This document shows, piece by piece, positions 32,545 to 41,877 of a stretch of 64,000 bases of DNA. Every line of letters begins with the position of its first letter. The stretch's first letter is position 1. The notes below the pieces were generated by a model. That model did not search any database. It was not told the DNA's origin and was given only the letters and a program-made list of their open reading frames with translations. Origin of the DNA: Umezawaea sp036375055 (lineage in GTDB: Bacteria; Actinomycetota; Actinomycetes; Mycobacteriales; Pseudonocardiaceae); NCBI RefSeq assembly GCF_036375055.1, contig NZ_DASUSQ010000094.1, positions 1 to 64,000 on the forward strand, given 5' to 3'. The translations under genes and the position numbers were made by a program.

Positions 32545-32847
32545 TCAGAGGCCGAAGTGGGCCCTGCGCCCCTCGGGCACCAGGTCCAGGTACTCGGGGT
32601 GCTTCGCGATGTAGCCCTTCACGAACGGGCACTGCGGCAGCACGGCGACCCCCGCGCCGCGGGCGTCGTTCAGCACGTGCTTGACCAGCGTGGACGCGAG
32701 CCCCTTGCCCGCGAACGCGTCGTCGATCACGGTGTGCGTGAACATGATCGAGCCCTCGGAGCGCCGGTACTCGGCGTACCCGGCGAGCGCGCCGTCGTGC
32801 ACGACCTCGTACCGGTGCAGTTGCACGTTGTCCACCACGGTCGCCAT
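32545..32847 (-). CDS. Small GNAT-family acetyltransferase (NATD1/YjdJ-like)
   Basis: The 100-residue product is a minimal GNAT fold of the NATD1-like group: YEVVHDGALAGYAEYRRSEGSIMFTHTVIDDAFAGKGLASTLVKHVLNDARG. GKGLASTL is the acetyl-CoA pyrophosphate loop, and a terminal PFVKGYIAKHPEY is typical of the group. The substrate is not known for this group. It is the first gene of the minus-strand run that includes MBL, TetR and GH3, although its link to them may be only positional. Confidence 0.88.
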   Translation of the reverse strand: MATVVDNVQLHRYEVVHDGALAGYAEYRRSEGSIMFTHTVIDDAFAGKGLASTLVKHVLNDARGAGVAVLPQCPFVKGYIAKHPEYLDLVPEGRRAHFGL

Positions 32848-32981
32848 CGGTTGACCTCCACCTCGTCGCGGATACCTCGGAGCTGTACACGCGACCCGTC
32901 GGCGATCGGGTCGACGGTGTGACGGTGATCATCTCCACTGGCCGGTCCGCCCACCGTAGTCCGGCGGGGCAGGATGGCACG

Positions 32982-34031
32982 ATGGACGTCTACCTGCTGA
33001 TCCTCGGCGACCACCTGCCCGACCCGGTGACCGGGGTCGTCGTCAGCGAGGCCTCCCGGCTCCAGGCCGTCGTGGAGCAGGCCGTCGTGGCGGAGGGCGC
33101 GGGCTTCACCGGTGTCGCGATCGGCGAGCACCACTTCACCCGCTACATCGTGTCCGCGCCGGAGCTGCTGCTCGCCACGATCGCCGCCCGCACGACGACG
33201 CTGCGCCTGTCGACCGGCGTGACCCTGCTCGCGCACCGCGACCCGGTGCTCGTCGCCGAGGAGCTGGCGACGCTGGACGTGCTGTCGCTCGGCCGCGCGG
33301 AACTGGTCGTCGCGCGGGGCGTGTCGCCGCGCACGGACGCGGTGTTCGGCATCCAGTCCGACGAGCTGCGCGTCCGGTTCGACGAGAACCTGCGGCTGCT
33401 GCTGCGGCTGCTCGCGGAGCCGGACGTCACGTGGGAGGGCCGGTTCCGGCCGCCGTTGCAGGGCGTGACGACGACGCCGAGGCCGTTGCAGCGCCCGCAC
33501 CCCCCGGTGTGGATCGGCAGCGGCTCCGCGGTGTCGGCGGACCTCGGTGCCGAACTCGGGATGCCGCTGATGCTGCCGAGCACGCTGCGCGACCCCGGCA
33601 CGCACGTGCCGGTCGTGCGGCGGTACCGGGAAGCCATGGGGGACAACGGTCGCGTCGCGCTGCCGAGCCACGTGTTCGTCGCGCCGTCGTCGGCGGACGC
33701 CCGCCGCCGGTGGCGGCCCTACCTCGGCGGCTACGCGCGCTTCGCCGACCCGTGGCGCGGTGACGGCGACGTGGACGTGGACGCGCTGATGGAGGGCGCG
33801 GCCGTGTGCGGCGACCCCGGCGAGGTCGCCGACCGGCTCAACGAGCTGGCGGGTCTGCTGGGCCTCGACGCGCACCTCGTGATGGTGGACGTCGGCGGTC
33901 TGCCGCACGGCGAGGTCCTCGACGCCATCCGCCTGTTCGGAGCCGAGGTCCTCCCCCGTTTGCACCGCGCTGCTCCACCGGACGGAAGGACCAAAGACTC
34001 TGTGGCACAAGGCTTTCCGGGAGGAACATAG
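32982..34031 (+). CDS. LLM class flavin-dependent oxidoreductase
   Basis: The 349-residue product is a bacterial luciferase-like TIM barrel: GEHHFTRYIVSAPELLLATIAART, STGVTLLAHRDPVLVAEELATLDVLSLGRAELVVARG, and PPVWIGSGS. Such enzymes use FMNH2 or F420 to oxidise or monooxygenate small molecules. The GEHH motif and lack of an F420-specific loop favour FMN, but this is not certain. ATG 32982 follows an AGG-containing stretch. The frame extends 63 bp upstream without similarity. It is divergent from the GNAT gene. Confidence 0.88.
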   Translation: MDVYLLILGDHLPDPVTGVVVSEASRLQAVVEQAVVAEGAGFTGVAIGEHHFTRYIVSAPELLLATIAARTTTLRLSTGVTLLAHRDPVLVAEELATLDVLSLGRAELVVARGVSPRTDAVFGIQSDELRVRFDENLRLLLRLLAEPDVTWEGRFRPPLQGVTTTPRPLQRPHPPVWIGSGSAVSADLGAELGMPLMLPSTLRDPGTHVPVVRRYREAMGDNGRVALPSHVFVAPSSADARRRWRPYLGGYARFADPWRGDGDVDVDALMEGAAVCGDPGEVADRLNELAGLLGLDAHLVMVDVGGLPHGEVLDAIRLFGAEVLPRLHRAAPPDGRTKDSVAQGFPGGT

Positions 34032-34127
34032 CGCGCGGAGCGTCCCTCGGCCGAGGAGGTTCGTCTCTGCCCTGCGTCACCTCCTCGTACCGGGACGCCG
34101 AACCTCCGTCCCGAGGAGCTGACGCAG

Positions 34128-36311
34128 ATGACCGTGATGGAACCGAACGCCGCGTACGCGGGCCAGGAACTCCCGTACGACCTCCAGGTGGGCGCCGACG
34201 AAGCGGTCAGGGAACACCACCAGTCCCCGGTGGTGACGGCGGACCCGAGTGCCCCGTCATCGGCCGCCGGACTGGACGAACGACCTCCCGAACCGCACCT
34301 CACCGCCGACGAGGTGCTGCAGCGCATCGAATCCCGGACCCTCGAACCCGAGGCCGCCCCCACGCCGATCGTCCTGCCCACCAGGGCGGCCAGCGGCCGG
34401 TACCGCTCCCCCGCCCTCGGGTTCCAGCTGGAGATGCGCGTCGACATCGACGGCAGGCGCCCGCTGCGCAAGCTGAGCGGCGACTACTACAGCGTTTCCG
34501 GTGCCACGACGACGTACTTCGGCTCGTGGACGGTCGACGCCGTGACGATCACGTCGACCCCGACCCTGGTGACCGTCGTCGGCACCGCCCGCACCACGTG
34601 GACCACGACCTACACCGTCGCGAGGGTGACCATCCCGCGCGTCACCATCTTCCAGCCCGCGCCCGCCGCGACCATCCGCTGGTCGACCCCGACCGGGACG
34701 GCGGGCGCAACCTACGTGTGCGCGTGGGAGTCCGGCGCCTTCCGGACCGTCGAGCTGGAGCAGGACTGCGAGGCGGGCGTCACCGCCTTCACCTCGTACA
34801 ACACGGGTTCGCTGCCCAGCGGCGGGCCCGCGCGCACGCTGAGCGTCGCGGGCGCGTACGCCGAGGCGGGCGTGCAGATGGTCGACACCGGCGCGACGAA
34901 CGCGATCGCCACGTCGAGCAGCCACATCTGGACGAACGCGAGCCTGCACAACGCGATGGTCACCCACTTCTCGCGCTACCAGGAGCAGTCCCAGTTCAAG
35001 GTGTGGCTGCTGCACGCCATGCGGCACGAGCTCGGTGTCGGGCTTCGCGGCATCATGTTCGACCAGCAGGGACTCCAGCGCCAGGGGTGCGCCAGCTTCT
35101 ACCAGGCCATCTCGGCGGGCACGGCCGCGAACCTGCGCGAGCAGCTGTACGTGCACACCCACGAGCTGGGCCACTGCTTCAACCTGTTCCACTCCTTCCA
35201 CAAGACGTTCATGACGCCGCCGCTGCCGAACCGGCCCGGCAGCCTGTCGTGGATGAACTACCCGCAGAACTACGCCCCCGGCGGCGGAGCCCCCGGCGGT
35301 TCCGCGGCGTTCTGGGGCGCGTTCCCGTTCCAGTTCGACGACCTCGAACTCGCGCACGTGCGGCACGGCTTCCGCAACAACGTGATCATGGGCGGCAACC
35401 CGTTCGGCACGGGCGCGGCGCTGGAGGTCGACAACGGCTTCGCCGACCCGGTCGTGGACACCAGCGGGCTGGAGCTGCGGATCGCGGTCACCCCGGACCG
35501 GCCGGTGCTCGGCACGCCGGTGGTGCTGGAGATCAAGCTCGTCGTCGAGCGCAGGCAGCTCGTGCACGAGCGCCAGCAGCTGCACCCGAAGTACCGCTTC
35601 GTGCAGGTGGCGATCAGCAGGCCGCGCGGCGACGTGGTCGTGCACCAGCCGCCCGTCAGCCACTGCGCGCTGCCCGACCTGGTGGTGGCCGCGCACGGCG
35701 AGGTGCAGCCGATCAGCGCGTACATCGGCTACGACGCCGCGGTGGGGCAGGTCTTCGAGGACCCCGGCACCTACCGGATCCGCGCCTCCTACGTGGCGCC
35801 CGACGGTTCGCTGATCGTGTCGAACGCGACGTCGGTGCGGATCGCCGCCCCGCGCACCGAGCAGTCCGAGCAGGTCGCCGACCTGCTGCTCACCGACCAG
35901 GCGGGCATGGTGATGACGCTGCTCGGCTCCGACTCGCCGCACCTGGAGGAAGGCAGGCGGGCGCTGGAGGTCGTGTCGTCCGACCACCCCGACCACCCGG
36001 CCGCGCTCTACACCAAGCTGGCGATGGGCATCAACGCGTCGAGGCCGTACACCGAGGTGCTCGACAACGGCGAGGTGCGCGTGCGGGACCGCGACGTCGC
36101 ACGGGGCGAGAACCTGCTGCGGCAGGTCGTCGACGCCTCGCGCGGCGACGAGGGCGTGGACGACCTCACGGTCTACCAGGCCCTGGCGTACCTGTCCGAC
36201 GCCTACCTGGCCGAGGGCGACGACGGCCGGGCTCGGGCTCTGCGCGACGACGCGAGGCAGCTCGCCGAGTCCAAGAACGAGCCCGCGTCGGTGCTGAGGT
36301 CGTTGGGGTGA
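34128..36311 (+). CDS. Metzincin-like zinc metalloprotease, uncharacterised family
   Basis: The 727-residue product has a disordered start of about 85 residues, then a beta-rich domain (about 95-230). The protease core follows with HTHELGHCFNLFH. His345, Glu346, His349 and His355 give the metzincin zinc motif HExxHxxxxxH. The Met-turn is SWMNY (Met376). A strand-rich segment (about 450-590) follows, and a helical TPR-like C terminus (about 610-727: ALYTKLAMGIN, AYLAEGDDGRARALRDDARQLAESKN). There is no signal peptide, so it is either cytoplasmic or exported by an unknown route. GAGGAG precedes the ATG. It overlaps the next gene by 4 bp. The enzyme class is read from the motif only. Confidence 0.75.
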   Translation: MTVMEPNAAYAGQELPYDLQVGADEAVREHHQSPVVTADPSAPSSAAGLDERPPEPHLTADEVLQRIESRTLEPEAAPTPIVLPTRAASGRYRSPALGFQLEMRVDIDGRRPLRKLSGDYYSVSGATTTYFGSWTVDAVTITSTPTLVTVVGTARTTWTTTYTVARVTIPRVTIFQPAPAATIRWSTPTGTAGATYVCAWESGAFRTVELEQDCEAGVTAFTSYNTGSLPSGGPARTLSVAGAYAEAGVQMVDTGATNAIATSSSHIWTNASLHNAMVTHFSRYQEQSQFKVWLLHAMRHELGVGLRGIMFDQQGLQRQGCASFYQAISAGTAANLREQLYVHTHELGHCFNLFHSFHKTFMTPPLPNRPGSLSWMNYPQNYAPGGGAPGGSAAFWGAFPFQFDDLELAHVRHGFRNNVIMGGNPFGTGAALEVDNGFADPVVDTSGLELRIAVTPDRPVLGTPVVLEIKLVVERRQLVHERQQLHPKYRFVQVAISRPRGDVVVHQPPVSHCALPDLVVAAHGEVQPISAYIGYDAAVGQVFEDPGTYRIRASYVAPDGSLIVSNATSVRIAAPRTEQSEQVADLLLTDQAGMVMTLLGSDSPHLEEGRRALEVVSSDHPDHPAALYTKLAMGINASRPYTEVLDNGEVRVRDRDVARGENLLRQVVDASRGDEGVDDLTVYQALAYLSDAYLAEGDDGRARALRDDARQLAESKNEPASVLRSLG

Positions 36312-36598
36312 CCGGGCAGGTCGAGGTCGAGCTCGGCACCGGGTTCAGCGACGACGCCGTCGTCGTGCTCCTGGACGGAGCGGAGGTGTGGCGGAGCGAC
36401 GGGGTCACGACGAACTACTCGGTCGGACTGGCCGGCGTCGTGCGCCTGCCCGACGACGTGGCCGGGACGCTGGAGGTCCGCGTGCGGAACGAGGCGCGGA
36501 GCACGCGGATCGAACCCGGTGAGCACCGGCTGCGCGTCGACCTCGACCCCTCCGGGGCGCCGCGGTTGCGCGACGCCCCGGAAGGCCCGGTCTTCTAG
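36308..36598 (+). CDS. Small beta-rich protein coupled to the metalloprotease
   Basis: The 96-residue product is predicted as all beta strand (VTGQVEVELGTGFSDDAVVV, LDGAEVWRSDGVTTNYS). The GTG start overlaps the protease stop (GTGA), so the two are made together. I do not recognise the family. A partner or inhibitor of the protease is possible by position, but nothing in the sequence proves it. Confidence 0.7.
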   Translation: MTGQVEVELGTGFSDDAVVVLLDGAEVWRSDGVTTNYSVGLAGVVRLPDDVAGTLEVRVRNEARSTRIEPGEHRLRVDLDPSGAPRLRDAPEGPVF

Positions 36599-36600
36599 CC

Positions 36601-36642
36601 GGGTCTCACGGGCGCGGCTCGGTCGCCGCGCCCGTGAGACCC
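36601..36642. terminator. Perfect 18-bp stem, bidirectional terminator
   Basis: GGGTCTCACGGGCGCGGC (36601-36618) pairs without mismatch with 36625-36642 around a 6-base loop, TCGGTC. It starts 2 bp after the small beta-rich protein gene and 47 bp from the end of the convergent HelD/HelR-like gene. It is the strongest hairpin in the window. Confidence 0.92.
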
Positions 36643-36688
36643 TCGGCGGTCCGCCGCGCCCGCGGGCGCGGCGGCCGTCGGGCACCGC

Positions 36689-38749
36689 TCACCGCCGCGC
36701 GAGACCGCGCAGCGGTTCCGGCAGCGGCTCGGTGTGCAGCACGCCGAGCCGCTGCGTCGCGCGCGTGAGCGCCACGTACCGCTCCCCCGGTGTCATCCGG
36801 TGCGGCTCCACCACCAGGACCGTGTCGAACTCCAGCCCCTTCGCCTCGCGCGGCGTGATCACCGGGCCGTCCAGCTCGACGTCCTCCGGCGCGATCACGG
36901 TGACCGTGCCCTCGTGCGGCTCGGCGAGAGCGCGGGCCACCGCGGCGGGCAGGTCGTCGACGAGTTCGGCCCAGGGCGCGATGCCGTTGTGCCGCACGGA
37001 CTTCGGCGGGATCGCGCTCGGGTCGACCTCGGCCAGCGCGGCCGTGGCGACGTCCATGATCTCGGCGGGCGTGCGGTAGTTGACCGCCAGCCCGCGGTAG
37101 ACCCAGCGGTCGGCGGCGTACCGGTCCAGCGCCTCCGACCAGCTCCGCGCGCCCGCGGCGGACTGCCGCTGCGACAGGTCGCCGACGATCGTGAAGGACT
37201 TGCTGGGGCAGCGCCGGAACAGCAGGCGCCAGTCCATTTCGGACAGTTCCTGCGCCTCGTCGACGACGACGTGCCCGTAGGTCCACTCGCGATCGGCCGC
37301 GGCGCGCTCGGCGAGGTAGCGGTGGTCGCGCTCGGTGTGCCGCCGCGCCAGGTGCTCGGCGTCGATGAGGTCGACCGCGCGCAGCAGGTCCGGGTCCATC
37401 GTCGGGTCGGTGTCCAGGATCTCCAGCACGCCCTTGGCGTACTCCTCCTCGGCCTTCTCCTCCTTGGGCTGCAACGGCTTCTCACCCAGCAGCTCGGCGG
37501 CCTCGCCCAGCAGCGGCACGTCCGACACCGTCCACGCCCTGCCGATCTCGCGGTGCAGCTCCGGCACGCCCAGCTCCGCGCAGCGCTCGGCCGACTCGTA
37601 GAACTCGGCCAGCAGGCGGCGCGGGGTGAGCGCGGGCCACAGCACGTCGACCGCGGCGCGCAGGTCGCGGTGGGCGAACAGCTCCCGCCGCACGTCGCGC
37701 CGGACGGCGTCCCACGGCTCGTCGATGGCGGCCAGCGCCACCTCCAGCAGGACGTCCACCAGCGCCTCGTGGAACACCGCCCTGGTGTGGTTGTGCAGCA
37801 TCCCCGCCGCGCGGGCCGTCGCGCGCGCCTTGGCCGTCAGCTCCGCGTCCAGGTCGACGACGGCGTGCTCCAGCTCGATCGGGATCGGCTCGTCCGGCAG
37901 CTCCTGCCGCTGCGCCACGGCCGCGGCCAGCACCTCCAGGACGTCCAAGCTGCCCTTGATCCGCTGGATCTCGGGCACGTCCTCGCGCACGGTCCGCAGC
38001 TTCGGCATCAGGTCGCCGGGCGAGGCGAACACCACGTCGGTCTCGCCGAGCGACGGCAGGACGTTGCCGATGTAGCTCAGGAACCCCGAGTTGGGGCCGA
38101 CGATCAGCACGCCGCGCTTGGCGAGCCGGTCGCGCTGGGTGTAGAGCAGGTACGCGACGCGGTGCAGCGCGACGGCGGTCTTCCCGGTGCCGGGGCCGCC
38201 CTCGACCACCAGCACGCCGGGGTGGTCGAGCCGGATGATCTCGTCCTGCTCGGCCTGGATCGTCGCGACGATGTCGCGCATGACCTCCGCGCGCGGCGCG
38301 TCCAGCGCGGCGTTCAGCGCGACGCCGTCCAGTGCCAGCTCGTCGTCGTGGAAGTCGTGCAGCCGCCGACCGCGCGTGTGGAAGTGCCGCCTCCTGGTCA
38401 GGCCTTCCGGCGCGGCGGCCGTGGCCACGTAGAACGGCCGTGCGGCGGGAGCGCGCCAGTCGGTGAGCAGCGGCTCGTACTCGTCGCCCTCGTCGAACAA
38501 CCCGATCCGGCCGATGTAGGTGCGACCGCCGTCGGCGTGGTCGGTCCGACCGAAGCACAGCCCGTCGTCGGCGATGCGCAGCCTGCTGAGCTGGTCGGAC
38601 AGCGTCCGCACGGCGACCTCGCGCCCCCAGCGCTGGGCGGTCGTGTCGGAGAGCGCCTCCTCCAGCGCACGCAGGGCGACGGCCCTCTGCGCGTCCAGCT
38701 TCTCGTACAGGAATGCGACGCGTTCGCGTTCCGCGAGCAATTCCTCCAT
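36689..38749 (-). CDS. HelD/HelR-like UvrD-family ATPase (RNA polymerase recycling)
   Basis: The 686-residue product has an N-terminal coiled coil (about 1-60), the long arm that enters RNA polymerase in HelD proteins. A helicase core follows with Walker A GGPGTGKTAVALHR (about 184-197), an inserted helical region, Walker B VVVDEAQELS, motif III VGDLSQRQS, and the late motifs VITPREAKGLEFDTVLVV and YVALTRATQRLGVLH. In actinobacteria such proteins (HelD, HelR) release stalled RNA polymerase, and HelR contributes to rifamycin tolerance. The upstream region (38750-38850) is AT-richer than average. I found no convincing copy of the rifamycin-associated element there. An AAGGA ribosome site lies about 10 bp before the ATG. 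Confidence 0.87.
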   Translation of the reverse strand: MEELLAERERVAFLYEKLDAQRAVALRALEEALSDTTAQRWGREVAVRTLSDQLSRLRIADDGLCFGRTDHADGGRTYIGRIGLFDEGDEYEPLLTDWRAPAARPFYVATAAAPEGLTRRRHFHTRGRRLHDFHDDELALDGVALNAALDAPRAEVMRDIVATIQAEQDEIIRLDHPGVLVVEGGPGTGKTAVALHRVAYLLYTQRDRLAKRGVLIVGPNSGFLSYIGNVLPSLGETDVVFASPGDLMPKLRTVREDVPEIQRIKGSLDVLEVLAAAVAQRQELPDEPIPIELEHAVVDLDAELTAKARATARAAGMLHNHTRAVFHEALVDVLLEVALAAIDEPWDAVRRDVRRELFAHRDLRAAVDVLWPALTPRRLLAEFYESAERCAELGVPELHREIGRAWTVSDVPLLGEAAELLGEKPLQPKEEKAEEEYAKGVLEILDTDPTMDPDLLRAVDLIDAEHLARRHTERDHRYLAERAAADREWTYGHVVVDEAQELSEMDWRLLFRRCPSKSFTIVGDLSQRQSAAGARSWSEALDRYAADRWVYRGLAVNYRTPAEIMDVATAALAEVDPSAIPPKSVRHNGIAPWAELVDDLPAAVARALAEPHEGTVTVIAPEDVELDGPVITPREAKGLEFDTVLVVEPHRMTPGERYVALTRATQRLGVLHTEPLPEPLRGLARR

Positions 38750-38914
38750 GTGCCGCCCGATCCTTCCGTGCTACAATGAATGCATAAGTCGACGGATTTC
38801 AAAAATGAGCCGACTTTCTATTCTCTCCCCTTTGTCAAGCGAGCACGGGCATCGTGAGAACGCCGCGCCCGGCGGTGGCGGGGGCAGGTCAGCGCGGTCG
38901 TGGGGCGGTGCCCG

Positions 38915-39733
38915 TCACAGGGCGGTCAGGGATTCGGCCACCGGTACGCGCTGGCGCTTGAGCGGCACGATCAGCGGTGTCCCGGTCTCCGGGTCGGGCA
39001 CGACCCGGCACGGCAGGCCGAACACGTCCTCCACCAGGTCGGCCGTGACGATCTCGGACGGGTCGCCCTGCGCCACGATCCCCTCGCCCGGCTTCATGGC
39101 GATCAGGTGGGTCGCGTAGCGGCACGCCTGGTTGAGGTCGTGCAGCACCGCCACGAGCGTGTGGCCGTTCTCCTCGTGCAGGTCGGCGCACAGGTCGAGC
39201 ACCTCGATCTGGTGCGCGATGTCGAGGAACGTCGTCGGCTCGTCCAGCAGCAGGATCGCGGTCTCCTGCGCCAGCACCATCGCGAGCCACACCCGCTGCC
39301 GCTGGCCGCCGGACAGCTCGTCGAGCATCCGGCCGGCCAGGTCGAGCACGTTGGTCAGCCGCATCGCCTCGGTGACCACCTCCTCGTCCCGCACCGACCA
39401 CTGCTTGAGCAGCCGCTGGTGCGGGTACCGGCCACGCGCGACCAGTTCGCCGACGGTGATGCCGCCGGGCGCGATGGACGTCTGCGGCAGCAGGCCGAGC
39501 CTGCGCGCGACCTCCTTGGACCGGTAGGTCGTGATGACCTCGCCGTCGAGGTACACCGCGCCCGAGGTCGGCTTCAGCATCCGCGCCAACGCCTTCAGCA
39601 GCGTCGACTTGCCGCACGCGTTCGGGCCGACGATGACCGTGAACGACCCGTCGGGGATGACGACGCCGAGCCCCTCGGCGACCGTGCGCTCGTCGTAGGC
39701 GAGCGTCAGGCCCTCCGCACGCAGTCGCGTCAT
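38915..39733 (-). CDS. Iron-siderophore ABC transporter ATP-binding protein (FecE/FepC type)
   Basis: The 272-residue product has Walker A GPNACGKSTL, Q-loop GLLPQT, signature ELSGGQRQRVWLAMVLAQ, Walker B ILLLDEPTTFLDIAHQ and the H-loop in VLHDLNQACRYA. The DEPTTFLDIAHQIEVL string is typical of ferric-siderophore ATPases. It energises import through the two FecCD permeases encoded upstream. The ATG start overlaps the second permease stop by 4 bp. A substrate-binding lipoprotein gene is missing from this operon and must lie elsewhere. Confidence 0.93.
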   Translation of the reverse strand: MTRLRAEGLTLAYDERTVAEGLGVVIPDGSFTVIVGPNACGKSTLLKALARMLKPTSGAVYLDGEVITTYRSKEVARRLGLLPQTSIAPGGITVGELVARGRYPHQRLLKQWSVRDEEVVTEAMRLTNVLDLAGRMLDELSGGQRQRVWLAMVLAQETAILLLDEPTTFLDIAHQIEVLDLCADLHEENGHTLVAVLHDLNQACRYATHLIAMKPGEGIVAQGDPSEIVTADLVEDVFGLPCRVVPDPETGTPLIVPLKRQRVPVAESLTAL

Positions 39734-40782
39734 CGTGCGATCCCCCTTCGCCATTCGTGCGCCAGCAGCCAGATCAGGTAGAGCCCGCCGATGGCTCCGG
39801 TCGCGATGCCGACCGGGAGCTGGGCGGGGGAGAAGAGGCGCTGCACCGCGAGGTCGCCCGCGACGAGCAGCAGCGCGCCCATGAGCGCCGCCGGGACGAG
39901 CCCGGCGCCCGCGGACCCGGTGAGCCTGCGGGCGAGCTGCGGCGCGGCCAGCGCGAGGAACGACACGGGCCCGGCGGCGGCGGTCGCCACGGCGGCCAGC
40001 CCGACGCTGATCGCGATCAGCGCGAACCGGGTGCGCTCGGCGTCGACGCCCAGGCCGCGCGCGGTGGCGTCGCCCATCTCCAGCAGCGCCAGCCGCCGCC
40101 CGAAGTACAGGGCGAGCGGCAGCAGCACGGCGACGGCGGAGCCGACCACCCGCACGTGGTCCCAGCCGCGGCCGTTGAGCCCGCCGACCTGCCACGCCTG
40201 GGCGGCGATGGCGTCCGACAGCGACGCGCGGGTGATCAGGTACTGGTTGAGCGACAGCATGATGAAGCTGACCCCGATGCCGATGAGGATCAGCCGGAAG
40301 CCCTGGACGCCCTGCTTGAACGCCAGCAGGTAGACGACGACCGACGTGGCCACGCCGCCGACCAGCGCGCCCGCGCCGACCTCGGCCATGCCGCCGTCGA
40401 CCAGGACGATCACCAGGATCGCGCCGGTCGCCGACCCCTGGACGAACCCGAGGATGTCCGGGCTCGCGAGGGGGTTGCCGGACAGGCCTTGCAGGATCCC
40501 GCCGCTGACCGCGAGCGCGATCCCGACCAGGATCCCGGTCAGCAGCCGGGGCAGCCGCAGCGTGAGGACGATGAAGTCCGACGCGCCGTCGCCCCGGCCG
40601 ATCAGGGAGTTCGCCACCTCCGCGACGGTCAGCTCGAAGTCGCCGCTGGTGAGCGTCACCAGTCCGACGCCGATGACGGCGAGGAGCAGGGCGAGGCTCA
40701 CCAGGACGGTGCGGTCGGCGAACCGGAACGAGACGTGCCTGGTCCGGACGACCCTGCCGCGCACCTTCACGGGCGCGCTCAC
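39730..40782 (-). CDS. FecCD-type iron-siderophore ABC permease (second subunit)
   Basis: The 350-residue product has about nine to ten membrane helices and the FecCD motifs: LRLPRLLTGILVGIALAVSGGILQGLSGNPLASPDILGF near the N terminus, and GPVSFLALAAPQLARRLTGSAG, the coupling-helix region that contacts the ATPase. It starts with GTG 40782, overlapping the first permease by 4 bp (GTGA), and overlaps the ATPase gene by 4 bp. With the other permease it forms the membrane channel for ferric siderophore. Confidence 0.92.
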   Translation of the reverse strand: MSAPVKVRGRVVRTRHVSFRFADRTVLVSLALLLAVIGVGLVTLTSGDFELTVAEVANSLIGRGDGASDFIVLTLRLPRLLTGILVGIALAVSGGILQGLSGNPLASPDILGFVQGSATGAILVIVLVDGGMAEVGAGALVGGVATSVVVYLLAFKQGVQGFRLILIGIGVSFIMLSLNQYLITRASLSDAIAAQAWQVGGLNGRGWDHVRVVGSAVAVLLPLALYFGRRLALLEMGDATARGLGVDAERTRFALIAISVGLAAVATAAAGPVSFLALAAPQLARRLTGSAGAGLVPAALMGALLLVAGDLAVQRLFSPAQLPVGIATGAIGGLYLIWLLAHEWRRGIAR

Positions 40783-41813
40783 AGGTGGGCCAGCTTGCGG
40801 CGACGGCACAGGGCGATGAACACCGGGGCGCCGAGGAACGCGGTGACGATGCCCACCTGGAGTTCGGCGGGCGCGATGACGACGCGGCCGACGACGTCCG
40901 CGCCGATCAGCAGGATGGGCGCCAGCACGATCGAGTACGGCAGCACCCACCGCTGGTCGGACCCGGCGATCATCCTGGCCACGTGCGGGATGGTGAGCCC
41001 GATGAACGCGATGGGGCCCGCGGCGGCCGTGGCCGCGCCGCACAGCAGGGTGACCGCGAGCGCGCCGAGCGCGCGGGTGCGGCCGAGGTTCGCGCCCAGC
41101 GCCTTGCCGGTGTGGTCGCCGAGCGCCAGCACGTTGAGGGACCTGGCGAGGCCGAGCGCGAGCCCGACGCCGACCAGGATGAACGGGGCGACCTGCGTGA
41201 CGGCGTCCATCTTGCGGCCCGCCAGCGCGCCGACGTTCCAGAAGCGGAAGGAGTTGAACGCCTCGGCGTCGAGCACCAGCACGGCGGAGACGAACGCCAC
41301 CAGGACGGCGGTGATCGCCGCGCCCGCCAGCACGAGCCGTTCCGGCGTCGCGGCGGAGCGGCCGGACGAGCCGAGCACGTAGACGACGACCGAGGCCGCG
41401 GCGGCACCCGCGAAGGCGAACCAGATGTAGCCGGTGACGCTCGTGACGCCGGTGAACGCGATGGCGACCACGACGGCGGCCGACGCGCCCATCTCGACGC
41501 CGAGCAGGCCGGGGTCGGCGAGCGGGTTGCGGGTCAGCGCCTGCATCAGCGCGCCCGCCAGGCCGAGGGCCCCGCCGACGAGCAGCCCCATCAGTCCGCG
41601 GGGGACGCGCAGGTCGTGGATGATGACGGCCTCGTCGGAGCCGTCGTCGTGCAGCAGCACCTGCCAGGTCTCGGCGAACGGGATGTCGCGCGTGCCGACC
41701 CACAGGCTCAGGACGAAGACGAACACCAGCACGCCGACGGCGACGAGCAGTCCCGCCGCGCGAGCCACGTGGCTGGTGCCACCTCGTGGCCGGACCTGCT
41801 CCGCGGTGCCCAC
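40779..41813 (-). CDS. FecCD-type iron-siderophore ABC permease (first subunit)
   Basis: The 344-residue product has the same helix pattern and motifs as its neighbour: LRVPRGLMGLLVGGALGLAGALMQALTRNPLADPGLLGVEMGA, and GPIAFIGLTIPHVARMIAGSD as the coupling helix. The GTG start at 41813 has GGGGAGG a few bases upstream. It is the first gene of the importer operon. The iron box lies 46 bp upstream of its start, so import should be repressed when iron is plentiful. Confidence 0.92.
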   Translation of the reverse strand: MGTAEQVRPRGGTSHVARAAGLLVAVGVLVFVFVLSLWVGTRDIPFAETWQVLLHDDGSDEAVIIHDLRVPRGLMGLLVGGALGLAGALMQALTRNPLADPGLLGVEMGASAAVVVAIAFTGVTSVTGYIWFAFAGAAAASVVVYVLGSSGRSAATPERLVLAGAAITAVLVAFVSAVLVLDAEAFNSFRFWNVGALAGRKMDAVTQVAPFILVGVGLALGLARSLNVLALGDHTGKALGANLGRTRALGALAVTLLCGAATAAAGPIAFIGLTIPHVARMIAGSDQRWVLPYSIVLAPILLIGADVVGRVVIAPAELQVGIVTAFLGAPVFIALCRRRKLAHL

Positions 41814-41858
41814 CGCACCTCCCCTGTGTCGAGGCCGACCTCCTGGCCACCCGCCAGA

Positions 41859-41877
41859 TTAGCGTAGCCTTACCTAC
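41859..41877. promoter_or_regulatory. Iron box (DmdR/IdeR operator) in a divergent promoter
   Basis: The minus-strand reading GTAGGTAAGGCTACGCTAA matches 15 of 19 positions of the actinobacterial iron box TTAGGTTAGGCTAACCTAA, by eye. It lies between the importer operon (start 41813) and the exporter operon (start 41915). One Fe2+-regulator site could therefore control both directions. DmdR1/IdeR proteins bind such boxes as Fe2+ complexes and repress siderophore genes. Confidence 0.8.
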
